Positions 1 to 5,759 of a stretch of 12,180 bases of DNA are shown one piece after another; position 1 is the stretch's first letter, and every line of letters begins with the position of its first letter. The notes beneath the pieces are model-generated. The model had not been told where the DNA came from. It made no database searches and worked only from the letters and a program-made list of their open reading frames with translations. This stretch comes from CAZVCG01 sp964649675 (GTDB taxonomy: Bacteria; Pseudomonadota; Alphaproteobacteria; UBA9219): contig CAZYPX010000051.1 of the NCBI GenBank assembly GCA_964649675.1, positions 1 through 12,180 on the forward strand, in the 5' to 3' direction. Made by a program: the position numbers and the translations under genes.

Positions 1-100
1 CGACCTTCAATGAATCGCATACGGCGGCGGTTACGGCTTTCGCCACGGCCCGCCGCGCCTTGAGATCGCGTTTGATCATATGAACGACGATGTACGGCAT
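1..100 (-). CDS. Tautomerase family protein (4-oxalocrotonate tautomerase-like), 3' end outside window
   Basis: The first 33 codons are visible on the minus strand from an ATG at 100-98; the rest lies beyond the left edge. The protein begins Met-Pro-Tyr-Ile-Val-Val-His, a short beta strand, followed by a basic turn and an amphipathic helix rich in Ala, Val and Lys. This is the N-terminal layout of the small 4-oxalocrotonate tautomerase family, in which Pro2 becomes the catalytic N-terminal base after Met removal; His7 also fits the family pattern. Members catalyse keto-enol tautomerisation of 2-oxo acids, but the substrate cannot be told from this fragment. A GGAGAG ribosome site (106-111, minus strand) lies five bases before the ATG and inside the last codons of the thiolase gene. 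Only one base separates the thiolase TAA from this ATG, so translation is probably coupled. The family call rests on 33 residues. Confidence 0.7.
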   Translation of the reverse strand, partial: MPYIVVHMIKRDLKARRAVAKAVTAAVCDSLKV

Positions 101-101
101 T

Positions 102-1277
102 TTATCTCTCCACACACATGGCGATGCCCATGCCCCCGCCGATGCACAGCGTGACAAGGCCTTTTTTGGCCCCGCGACGCTGCATTTCATACAACAGCGT
201 GACCAAAACGCGCGCGCCCGACGCGCCGATCGGGTGCCCGAGCGCTATCGCGCCGCCGTTCACGTTGACCCTGGACGTATCCCAGCCCATGTCCTTGTTC
301 ACGGCGATGGACTGCACGGCGAAGGCCTCATTGGCTTCGATCAGATCCAGATCGCCGACCTGCCACCCCGCCTTGCTGAGCGCGGCGCGGCTCGCGGGAA
401 CCGGCCCGATGCCCATGACCGCCGGATCGACGCCCGCCGTCGCCCATGACGCGATGCGCGCCAAAGGCGTTGCGCCGCGCTTGGCGGCTTCTTCTTCCGT
501 CATGAGAACGACCGCCGCCGCGCCGTCATTGATGCCCGACGCGTTGCCGGGGGTAACGGTGCCGTCTTTTTTGAAGGCGGGTTTCAGCTTGCCCATGCCT
601 TCCATCGAGGATCCAAAGCGGGGATACTCGTCCTGTTCGAACGTGACATCGCCCTTTTTATCCTTGATGACGATGGGCGTGATTTCGTCCTTGAACTTTC
701 CGGATTTGATTGCAAGCTCGGCCTTAAGTTGCGAAGCCACCGCGAATTCGTCCTGTTGCTCGCGCGTGATAGCGTATTTCTCCGCGATATTTTCCGCCGT
801 GACGCCCATATGGTATTTGTTGAATACATCCGTAAGGCCGTCGTTGATCATCGTGTCGATCATCGTTCCGTTGCCCATTTTGAGCCCGGGGCGCAGGAGG
901 ATGGCGTGGGGCGAAAGGCTCATGTTTTCCATGCCTCCCGCGACAACGATGCGTTGCTCGCCGGACTTGATGGCCATATAGCCGTTCGCGACAGAACGCA
1001 GACCCGACCCGCAGATCTGGTTCACGGCGTACGCGGTGCGGTCCGAGGGCACGCCAGCCGCCATCGCGGCCTGCCGCGCGGGACCCATGCCCTGCGCCGT
1101 GGCGAGAATCTGCCCCATAACGACTTCGTCAACTTCCGTCGCTTGCGTTTTGGCGCGAACCAGCGCGGCCTTGATGACTTCGCCGCCGAGCATGTGCGCG
1201 GGAAACGCGCTGAGAGAGCCGTTAAACGAACCAAGAGCGGTACGCGCGGCACCTACGATTACGACATTGCTGGGCAT
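102..1277 (-). CDS. phaA: Acetyl-CoA C-acetyltransferase (biosynthetic-type thiolase)
   Basis: This 391-residue thiolase condenses two acetyl-CoA to acetoacetyl-CoA, or runs in reverse; it is cytosolic and normally tetrameric. All catalytic residues are present at the positions known from the Zoogloea enzyme: nucleophile Cys89 in NQICGSG, His348 in ALGHPIGASGAR, and Cys378 in LCIGGGMG. The N-terminal thiolase domain spans roughly residues 5-262 and the C-terminal domain 270-390. The frame stays open 24 codons upstream, but the ATG at 1277 is chosen: it gives the usual family length, the standard start of the first strand (NVVIVGAARTALG), and follows an AGGGGG ribosome site. The next gene downstream is a tautomerase starting one base after this stop, rather than the acetoacetyl-CoA reductase phaB often found next to phaA. 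The gene could therefore serve polyhydroxybutyrate synthesis, ketone-body use (atoB) or a degradative route. The enzyme class is very secure; the symbol is less so. Confidence 0.93.
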   Translation of the reverse strand: MPSNVVIVGAARTALGSFNGSLSAFPAHMLGGEVIKAALVRAKTQATEVDEVVMGQILATAQGMGPARQAAMAAGVPSDRTAYAVNQICGSGLRSVANGYMAIKSGEQRIVVAGGMENMSLSPHAILLRPGLKMGNGTMIDTMINDGLTDVFNKYHMGVTAENIAEKYAITREQQDEFAVASQLKAELAIKSGKFKDEITPIVIKDKKGDVTFEQDEYPRFGSSMEGMGKLKPAFKKDGTVTPGNASGINDGAAAVVLMTEEEAAKRGATPLARIASWATAGVDPAVMGIGPVPASRAALSKAGWQVGDLDLIEANEAFAVQSIAVNKDMGWDTSRVNVNGGAIALGHPIGASGARVLVTLLYEMQRRGAKKGLVTLCIGGGMGIAMCVER

Positions 1278-1344
1278 ATAATTCCCCCTGACGGAAAACT
1301 GTTGTATGGTTACCAAGGCCAGAACAGGCCAAGCGAGATGCGGC

Positions 1345-1373
1345 AACATAAAACGTTAAGGTTAGAGGATCAA
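1345..1373 (-). promoter_or_regulatory. Candidate sigma-70-type promoter for the thiolase gene
   Basis: On the minus strand, TTGATC (1373-1368) and TATGTT (1350-1345) are separated by exactly 17 bases. Each hexamer matches four of six consensus positions. A start site about seven bases downstream would give a leader of roughly 60 bases before the ATG at 1277. This is pattern matching only; alphaproteobacterial promoters vary. Confidence 0.35.
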
Positions 1374-1427
1374 GTTATAGCGAAAGAAAAAAACACGCGC
1401 TGTGGCCAAGACGATCGATCCTTAATG

Positions 1428-1441
1428 TTGCAGCGCAGCAA
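1428..1441. promoter_or_regulatory. Near-palindrome upstream of the thiolase promoter, possible operator
   Basis: TTGCAGCGCAGCAA is a dyad with 12 of 14 positions symmetric (outer TTGC/GCAA, centre GCGC). It lies about 55-68 bases upstream of the candidate -35 box of the thiolase gene. The TTGC/GCAA and CTGC/GCAG character resembles sites described for PhaR-type repressors of polyhydroxybutyrate genes, but that match is loose and from memory. The rest of the 241-bp gap (1278-1518) is AT-richer than its surroundings. I see no small gene in it. Confidence 0.25.
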
Positions 1442-1518
1442 AAATCTTACATCTATTACGTAAAGTGGCTTTTTAGAGAAATAAGCTATCCCTTAGCTGT
1501 GTACGGACGGCTGGCAAC

Positions 1519-2601
1519 TCAGCCCTTCTTGTCAGGCCTGGGCAATTGCACCACAAATCGGGCGCCGATCACGTTTCCCTCGGAATTCTTGCGATTTTCG
1601 GCCCAGATTCTTCCGTGGTGCGCTTCTACGATTTGCTTGGAAATGCTCAGCCCGAGGCCCGAGTGCATTCCGAATTTTTCCGCCTTTGGGCGTTCCGTAT
1701 AAAAACGATCGAAGATCGCCTCGAGCTTGTTTTCGGGAACGCCCGGGCCTTTGTCGTCGACGATAACGGCTATGCTCTCTTCCTCAACGGCTACAGACAG
1801 CTCGACACGCTCTCCTTCCGGCGAAAACGAGAGCGCGTTCGAGATCAAATTCTGAATGACCTGAACAAGCCTGCCCTCAACGCCTATGACCGTCAGATCC
1901 TCTTGAGGCAAGGCGGCCAAAGACACCGAGGCCCCTTGGCGCGCCGCCGGATCTCTGGCGTTCTGGGCGGCCACTTGATAAAAATCGACAAGCGTCGTCA
2001 GCATCTTGCCGATGTCAATAGCCGCGGCTTGATCGCGGCTAAGTTCGGCGTCAAGACGGGAAGCGTCGGATATGTCGCTGATCAGGCGGTCAAGGCGGTC
2101 GACATCGTCGCGAATGACGGCCATAAGACGCACTTGCATAACAGGATCCTGAATGCGCTCCGCCGTTTCCACGGCGCTACGCAACGATGTCAGGGGATTT
2201 TTGATCTCGTGCGCGACGTCGGCGGCGAAATTCTCGATGGCGCCGATGCGTCTGGACAAGGCCAACGTCATTTCGCGCAAAGCCATGGACAACTCGCCGA
2301 TTTCGTCGTTGCGCCGACTTAAATCCGGAATGGCGTCGCGATTCAAAAGGCGCGCCGTTCCGCCAAAGCCCATGATTTGCGTCTGGCCGACGCGCACCTG
2401 TTCGGCCGCCATCGCCAGCATACGAATCGGGCGCGCGATCGCCCGCGCCAGATAAACGGACAACAAAATCGTGATTAAAAGAGTCATCCCGAAAATTTCG
2501 AGGATGTTCAGCCGCACCTCGCGGATAGCCTCGTAAATCTTGGCGTCAGGGCGCGAGAGCATCACGGCACCAAGCACCTGTTTATAGCGTTGAACCGGCA
2601 C
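1519..2601 (-). CDS. chvG: Kinase half of the split ChvG-type histidine kinase
   Basis: This is the open frame after the internal TGA, 360 residues if begun at the GTG at 2601-2599. It carries the end of the periplasmic domain (1-32), TM2 (about 34-52), HAMP (about 52-122), HisKA with His131 in HEIKNP, the N box (Asn251, Asn255), G1 DDKGPGVP (283-289), the F box (FDRFYTERP, 298-306) and the G2 box (SGLGLS, 314-319). Every catalytic motif is intact. The GTG is a weak start: the nearest purine-rich stretch (GAGGG, overlapping the TGA) is about 18 bases away. As a separate protein it would have one membrane span and most of its sensory region missing, so it might be unregulated. It is more likely the downstream part of a broken or mis-sequenced gene than an independent one. 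Confidence 0.55.
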   Translation of the reverse strand: MPVQRYKQVLGAVMLSRPDAKIYEAIREVRLNILEIFGMTLLITILLSVYLARAIARPIRMLAMAAEQVRVGQTQIMGFGGTARLLNRDAIPDLSRRNDEIGELSMALREMTLALSRRIGAIENFAADVAHEIKNPLTSLRSAVETAERIQDPVMQVRLMAVIRDDVDRLDRLISDISDASRLDAELSRDQAAAIDIGKMLTTLVDFYQVAAQNARDPAARQGASVSLAALPQEDLTVIGVEGRLVQVIQNLISNALSFSPEGERVELSVAVEEESIAVIVDDKGPGVPENKLEAIFDRFYTERPKAEKFGMHSGLGLSISKQIVEAHHGRIWAENRKNSEGNVIGARFVVQLPRPDKKG

Positions 2602-2622
2602 CGCTACCGCTAAAAGCAGCCC

Positions 2623-2625
2623 TCA
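2623..2625 (-). other. In-frame TGA at codon 202 of chvG
   Basis: On the minus strand the frame reads Trp-Arg-Met-Pro-Gln, TGA, then Gly-Leu-Leu-Leu-Ala-Val-Ala-Val-Pro-Val-Gln. Both sides match the ChvG periplasmic domain. One base change could produce TGA from Arg (CGA/AGA), Gly (GGA), Trp, Cys, Ser or Leu codons. TGA also ends the chvI, chvG, ompH, bamA, lpxI, lpxB and GT4 genes here, so it is a true stop in this genome. Confidence 0.85.
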
Positions 2626-3228
2626 TTGCGGCATGCGCCAGACATACGTAGCGGGCTCGCCCGCCGAGGCTTTGCGCACAATGTCGTATTGGTCGCCTCT
2701 TTGGATCGCGTCCTCTTGATAGGGCGGAAAACTCCTGCGTTCGACAATCCGGTCGATCAGATCAAACGGCGTCATCGCCAAGTCCGTCAGCACGGAATGC
2801 TTTACGGCAGGATTGGGAAGCTCCTCGACCTGCACTTTCGCCCCGCGCTCCAGCATGATCCGGCTGTCGGCAATCAGCGTATCGTCGAGATCGAACAGGC
2901 GCGTGCGCGTTTCCGAGGCCTCAACCAAACGGCGAATCATCGAACGCGCCAACAAAGGCGAGAGTATGTTGCGATCCTCCTCGTCCAGAACCACCGCGCC
3001 TTCCCCAAGAGCGCTGGCGGACAGGCGTGCCTGCAAAAGCATGGCGTCAAGTTCGGACGCGATCAGCTTATCCTGATATCTCCCCAGATAGAGAAGGCTG
3101 CCGACAAGAATGGCCAGCGCCATCACATTGACCGCCAGAATGCGGAGCATGATGGGCGACACGCGCTCCTGAAGCGAGCGCGAACGCATGCGGCGCAAAA
3201 AACGCCAGCTCCGCTGTCGCATCAACAC
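2623..3228 (-). CDS. chvG: Sensor half of the split ChvG-type histidine kinase
   Basis: This 201-residue product comprises a strongly basic cytoplasmic N-terminus (1-26), one membrane span (27-48, ILAVNVMALAILVGSLLYLG) and most of the periplasmic ChvG stimulus-sensing domain, including the family-like LGEGAV and LFDLDDTLIADSR segments. It stops at the TGA 2625-2623 before TM2, so it cannot phosphorylate anything alone. Three consecutive codons could start it: GTG (3228), TTG (3225) and ATG (3222). An AAGGA ribosome site overlapping the chvI stop is nine bases from the GTG and fifteen from the ATG, which favours the GTG. It begins six bases after chvI, so the two are co-transcribed and probably translationally coupled. 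Confidence 0.6.
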   Translation of the reverse strand: MLMRQRSWRFLRRMRSRSLQERVSPIMLRILAVNVMALAILVGSLLYLGRYQDKLIASELDAMLLQARLSASALGEGAVVLDEEDRNILSPLLARSMIRRLVEASETRTRLFDLDDTLIADSRIMLERGAKVQVEELPNPAVKHSVLTDLAMTPFDLIDRIVERRSFPPYQEDAIQRGDQYDIVRKASAGEPATYVWRMPQ

Positions 3229-3234
3229 GCGCGA

Positions 3235-3942
3235 TCATCCTTCCTTGTAACGATAGCCGACTCCGTAGAGCGTTTCGATCATGCCGAAGTCCGGATCCAC
3301 CACTCGAAACTTTTTACGCATGCGTTTGATATGGCTGTCGATCGTGCGGTCGTCAACATAAATGGATTCGCCATAGGCCGCGTCCATAAGCTGGTCGCGA
3401 CTCTTGACGTGCCCCACCCGCTGAGCCAAAGCCTTAACGAGCAGGAATTCCGTCACGGTAAGATCAACCGTCTTTCCCTTCCATGTGCACACATGGCGCG
3501 CGCTGTCGAGAACAAGATCGCCGCGCGCCATAACGCTCGACGGATCGTCGTTGGACGGCTGCTGCCGCAATTGCTCGCGGCGAAGGAGCGCGCGAATGCG
3601 CTCGAGAAGGAGGCGCTGGGAAAACGGCTTGGTGATGTAGTCGTCCGCCCCCATGCGCAGGCCCATGATCTCGTCAACCTCCTCGTCCTTGGATGTCAGG
3701 AAAATCACCGGAAGCGTCGCGGTGTTCGTGTTCTGGCGAAGGCGCTGTAAAAGCTCCATCCCGTTCAGGCGCGGCATCTTGATGTCGAGAACGGCCAGAT
3801 CGGGCGGCCTTTGGGCGATCCCCCGCTGGGCTTCATCGCCATCGGTATAGGCGCGCACTTCGTAACCTTCGGCTTCCAGAGCCATGCTAACGGACGTCAA
3901 GATGTTACGGTCGTCGTCGACAAGGACTATCGTTTGCGGCAC
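3235..3942 (-). CDS. chvI: ChvI-type two-component response regulator (OmpR family)
   Basis: This 235-residue regulator has a receiver domain (about 1-120) and an OmpR/PhoB winged-helix DNA-binding domain (about 135-233). Receiver landmarks are the acidic pocket Asp10-Asp11, phosphoacceptor Asp53 in LDIKMP, Thr83 in FLTS and Lys105 in ITKP. The recognition-helix region ending IDSHIKRMRKKF and the terminal wing GVGYRYKEG are typical. It starts at GTG 3942, eight bases after a strong AAGGAG; no ATG is better placed. The adjacent downstream gene is its expected kinase partner, which assigns the pair to ChvI/ChvG (ExoS/ChvI, BatR/BatS in relatives). Known members control envelope, acid-stress and host-interaction genes; the targets here are unknown. 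The hprK and PTS genes often found after chvG are absent; thiolase follows instead. Confidence 0.88.
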   Translation of the reverse strand: MPQTIVLVDDDRNILTSVSMALEAEGYEVRAYTDGDEAQRGIAQRPPDLAVLDIKMPRLNGMELLQRLRQNTNTATLPVIFLTSKDEEVDEIMGLRMGADDYITKPFSQRLLLERIRALLRREQLRQQPSNDDPSSVMARGDLVLDSARHVCTWKGKTVDLTVTEFLLVKALAQRVGHVKSRDQLMDAAYGESIYVDDRTIDSHIKRMRKKFRVVDPDFGMIETLYGVGYRYKEG

Positions 3943-3950
3943 GTAGGCTT

Positions 3951-3956
3951 CTCCTT
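3951..3956 (-). promoter_or_regulatory. Ribosome binding site that fixes the GTG start of chvI
   Basis: AAGGAG on the minus strand lies eight bases before GTG 3942-3940. It is a near-ideal Shine-Dalgarno match and supports the non-ATG start. Confidence 0.75.
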
Positions 3957-4110
3957 GAAAGTAATGGTTAAATGTTTCCTAGGCACGAACTATGGCATAA
4001 AAGCGCCAAAATCAGGATATGATTGTGGGCTAACGCCTTATCCGTCTTCCCCCCGCCGAAGTTCCCCTTCAAAACCGCATATGGCGTTATTTTATCACAT
4101 CAATGCGTAA

Positions 4111-4153
4111 CACAAACAAAAATACGCCTTTATAAAAGGCCTTACAGGTTTGT
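4111..4153 (-). terminator. Nested hairpin with a U-rich flank; minus-strand terminator-like or leader structure
   Basis: Perfect inner arms GCCTTT (4126-4131) and AAAGGC (4135-4140) enclose ATA. Outer arms ACAAAC (4112-4117) and GTTTGT (4148-4153) can also pair, separated from the inner stem by loops of eight and seven bases. On the minus strand the inner hairpin is followed by GTATTTTTGTTTG, the hairpin-plus-T-run look of an intrinsic terminator. No gene ends here on that strand: chvI begins about 170 bases downstream and guaB lies divergently on the other side. It might therefore end a short RNA, attenuate chvI, or just be an AT-rich chance fold. Confidence 0.3.
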
Positions 4154-4212
4154 CTTTGCTTTGTATTACCGTGCGATAAGGTCAACGGGACGAACACGAC
4201 CCCGTTTTCCGC

Positions 4213-4242
4213 TTTACCCGCCCATACTCCATAGGTTATAGG
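4213..4242 (+). promoter_or_regulatory. Weak candidate promoter for guaB
   Basis: TTTACC (4213-4218) and TATAGG (4237-4242), each about four of six matches to consensus, are 18 bases apart. Transcription would begin near 4249 and leave a leader of about 40 bases before ATG 4288. This is a guess from pattern and position. Confidence 0.25.
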
Positions 4243-4276
4243 TGTGCGCCATCATTGAAACGCCCAGAAAAGACAA

Positions 4277-4282
4277 GCGAGG
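4277..4282 (+). promoter_or_regulatory. Ribosome binding site that selects ATG 4288 for guaB
   Basis: GCGAGG ends five bases before ATG 4288. The alternative in-frame TTG at 4255 would add 11 residues outside the conserved family start and has no comparable site. Confidence 0.55.
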
Positions 4283-4287
4283 CCCCG

Positions 4288-5757
4288 ATGGCGCAACTCC
4301 CCGAAGCTTTGACCTTTGACGACGTTCTGCTGGTTCCGGCGGCATCCAGCGTCTTGCCCGCCGAGGTTCAGACCGCAACGCGTCTCACCCGCACCATATC
4401 CCTCGGGATTCCCTTGATGTCGGCCGCCATGGACACGGTGACGGAAAGCGCCCTCGCCATCGCCATGGCTCAAGCCGGCGGCATCGGCGTGATCCACCGC
4501 AACATGCAGCCCTCGCAACAGGCCGAGGAAGTCCGGAAGGTCAAGCGCTTTGAATCCGGCATGGTCATGAACCCCATCACCATCACGCCGGAAGCGCCGC
4601 TCGCCGACGCTTTGCGTCTGATGGCCGATTACCATATTTCCGGCATACCCGTCGTTGAAAGCTCTATGGGCCGCCTGTGCGGCATTCTGACGAACCGCGA
4701 CGTGCGCTTCGCCGAAAACATGCAGCAACCCGTCGCGGAGTTGATGACGAAAGACAATCTTGTGACCGTTCGCGAAAACGTCGATCGCGACGAGGCCAAG
4801 CGTCTTTTGCACAAGCATCGCATCGAAAAGCTTTTGGTCGTGGACAACGCCTACCGCTGCGTCGGGCTTTTGACCGTCAAGGACATCGAAAAAGCGCGCC
4901 TGCACCCTAACGCCTGCAAGGACGATCAAGGACGCCTGCGCGCCGCCGCCGCCATCGGCACGGGCAACGACGGTCTGGTGCGCGCCCAGCTTCTTCTCGA
5001 CAGCGGCGTCGATGTTATCGTTATCGACACGGCCCACGGCCACTCCGCCAAAGTTCTGGAACAGGTCGCGCGCGTGCGCAAGTTGTCGAACAGCACCCAA
5101 ATCATCGCGGGCAACATCGCCACCACCGACGCCGCAAAAGCGCTCATCGACGCGGGCGCGGACGCCGTCAAGGTCGGCATAGGCCCGGGAACCATATGCA
5201 CGACGCGCATCGTGGCCGGAGTCGGCGTGCCGCAGCTGACCGCGATCATGGAGGCCGCCACGGCCTGCCGCAAGCACAAGATTCCCGTCATCGCCGACGG
5301 CGGCATCAAGTATTCCGGCGACATCGCCAAGGCCGTCGCCGCCGGCGCGGACGTTTGCATGATGGGATCGATGTTCGCGGGAACCGACGAAGCGCCCGGC
5401 GACGTGATCTTGTATCAAGGCCGCTCGTACAAAAATTATCGCGGCATGGGCAGCGTCGGCGCGATGAGCGAAGGCTCCGCCGACCGCTATTTCCAAAAAG
5501 CCGATCTGGACAACATCGAAGAACTCGTTCCCGAAGGCATCGAAGGCCGCGTGCCTTATAAAGGCCCGGTCGCCAAGATCATCCACCAGTTGGTGGGCGG
5601 GTTGCGCTCGGCCATGGGCTATACCGGCTCGGCCACCATCGCCGACTTGCAGACAAAGGCGAGGTTCGTACGTATCACCGGCGCAGGCCTGCGCGAAAGC
5701 CACGTGCACGACGTGCAGATCACCGCCGAAGCGCCGAATTACAGGAGTGATGGGTAG
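4288..5757 (+). CDS. guaB: Inosine-5'-monophosphate dehydrogenase
   Basis: This 489-residue enzyme oxidises IMP to XMP with NAD+, the committed cytosolic step of GMP synthesis. The TIM-barrel catalytic domain is split by a Bateman module of two CBS domains (about residues 93-205). The N-terminal signature LTFDDVLLVPA and MSAAMDTVTE, the Asp248 segment DTAHGHS, and the loop GPGTICTTRIVAG with catalytic Cys304 are all present. So are the C-terminal YRGMGSVGAM and EGIEGRVPYKGPV segments that form the flap and active-site lid. The length is normal for bacterial IMPDH. It is alone on the plus strand, and its TAG ends two bases before the stop of the opposing glycosyltransferase gene. No convincing intrinsic terminator separates them, so 3' transcript overlap is likely. 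Confidence 0.97.
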   Translation: MAQLPEALTFDDVLLVPAASSVLPAEVQTATRLTRTISLGIPLMSAAMDTVTESALAIAMAQAGGIGVIHRNMQPSQQAEEVRKVKRFESGMVMNPITITPEAPLADALRLMADYHISGIPVVESSMGRLCGILTNRDVRFAENMQQPVAELMTKDNLVTVRENVDRDEAKRLLHKHRIEKLLVVDNAYRCVGLLTVKDIEKARLHPNACKDDQGRLRAAAAIGTGNDGLVRAQLLLDSGVDVIVIDTAHGHSAKVLEQVARVRKLSNSTQIIAGNIATTDAAKALIDAGADAVKVGIGPGTICTTRIVAGVGVPQLTAIMEAATACRKHKIPVIADGGIKYSGDIAKAVAAGADVCMMGSMFAGTDEAPGDVILYQGRSYKNYRGMGSVGAMSEGSADRYFQKADLDNIEELVPEGIEGRVPYKGPVAKIIHQLVGGLRSAMGYTGSATIADLQTKARFVRITGAGLRESHVHDVQITAEAPNYRSDG

Positions 5758-5759
5758 TT

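Larger units (their letters stand above)
1519..3228 (-). pseudogene. chvG: ChvG-type sensor histidine kinase locus split by one in-frame TGA
   Basis: Read from 3228 to 1519 in one uninterrupted frame, the locus encodes a full-length ChvG/ExoS-family inner-membrane kinase except for a TGA at codon 202. Order: basic cytoplasmic N-terminus; TM1 (about residues 27-48); periplasmic sensing domain (about 49-220); TM2 (about 243-261); HAMP; HisKA with the phosphoacceptor in HEIKNP (His340 in read-through numbering); and an ATPase domain with N, G1, F and G2 boxes. The peptide after the TGA (GLLLAVAVPVQRYKQVLGAV) matches the end of the ChvG periplasmic domain, so the protein continues through the stop. 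There is no frameshift or missing segment. The partner regulator gene lies six bases upstream. ChvG/ChvI systems respond to acid and envelope stress. The TGA could be a recent nonsense mutation, a sequence error, or a stop tolerated by restart or read-through. TGA is the normal stop of many neighbours, so codon reassignment is unlikely. Confidence 0.7.
3943..4287. other. Divergent intergenic region between chvI and guaB
   Basis: This 345-bp stretch separates two genes read away from each other, so it should hold both promoters. It is AT-richer than the flanking genes. I see a nested inverted repeat (4111-4153) and a weak plus-strand promoter candidate (4213-4242), but no convincing protein-coding gene: short open frames there have no ribosome site or recognisable sequence. 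I could not pick a clear chvI promoter. Confidence 0.6.

Noticed and set aside
118..981. A 287-codon plus-strand frame opposite the thiolase gene
   Set aside because: The thiolase has all catalytic residues on the minus strand; this frame shows only low-complexity Pro/Ser/Ala-rich sequence.
1509..1524. Hairpin GGCTG/CAGCC at the end of chvG as a terminator
   Set aside because: The stem has only five pairs and no T-run follows on the minus strand. A nearby AGCTA/TAGCT stem is equally weak.
2623..2625. Selenocysteine or TGA-as-Trp reading of the chvG TGA
   Set aside because: TGA terminates at least seven other genes here, Trp is encoded by TGG throughout, and the site is in a sensing domain with no redox motif. 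No SECIS-like hairpin is apparent just downstream.
2626..3750. A 374-codon plus-strand open frame opposite chvG and chvI
   Set aside because: It runs antisense to two recognisable genes, its product has the Arg/His-rich composition of a shadow frame, and it has no convincing ribosome site.
4031..4089. Seven-base inverted repeat TAACGCC/GGCGTTA upstream of chvI
   Set aside because: The arms are 45 bases apart and short; a match of this size is expected by chance in a 345-bp region.
4252..5709. A 485-codon open frame on the minus strand, antisense to nearly all of guaB
   Set aside because: It is a by-product of GC-rich codon use in guaB. The translation is rich in His, Gly, Ala, Arg and Asp with no domain, and guaB is unmistakable on the other strand.
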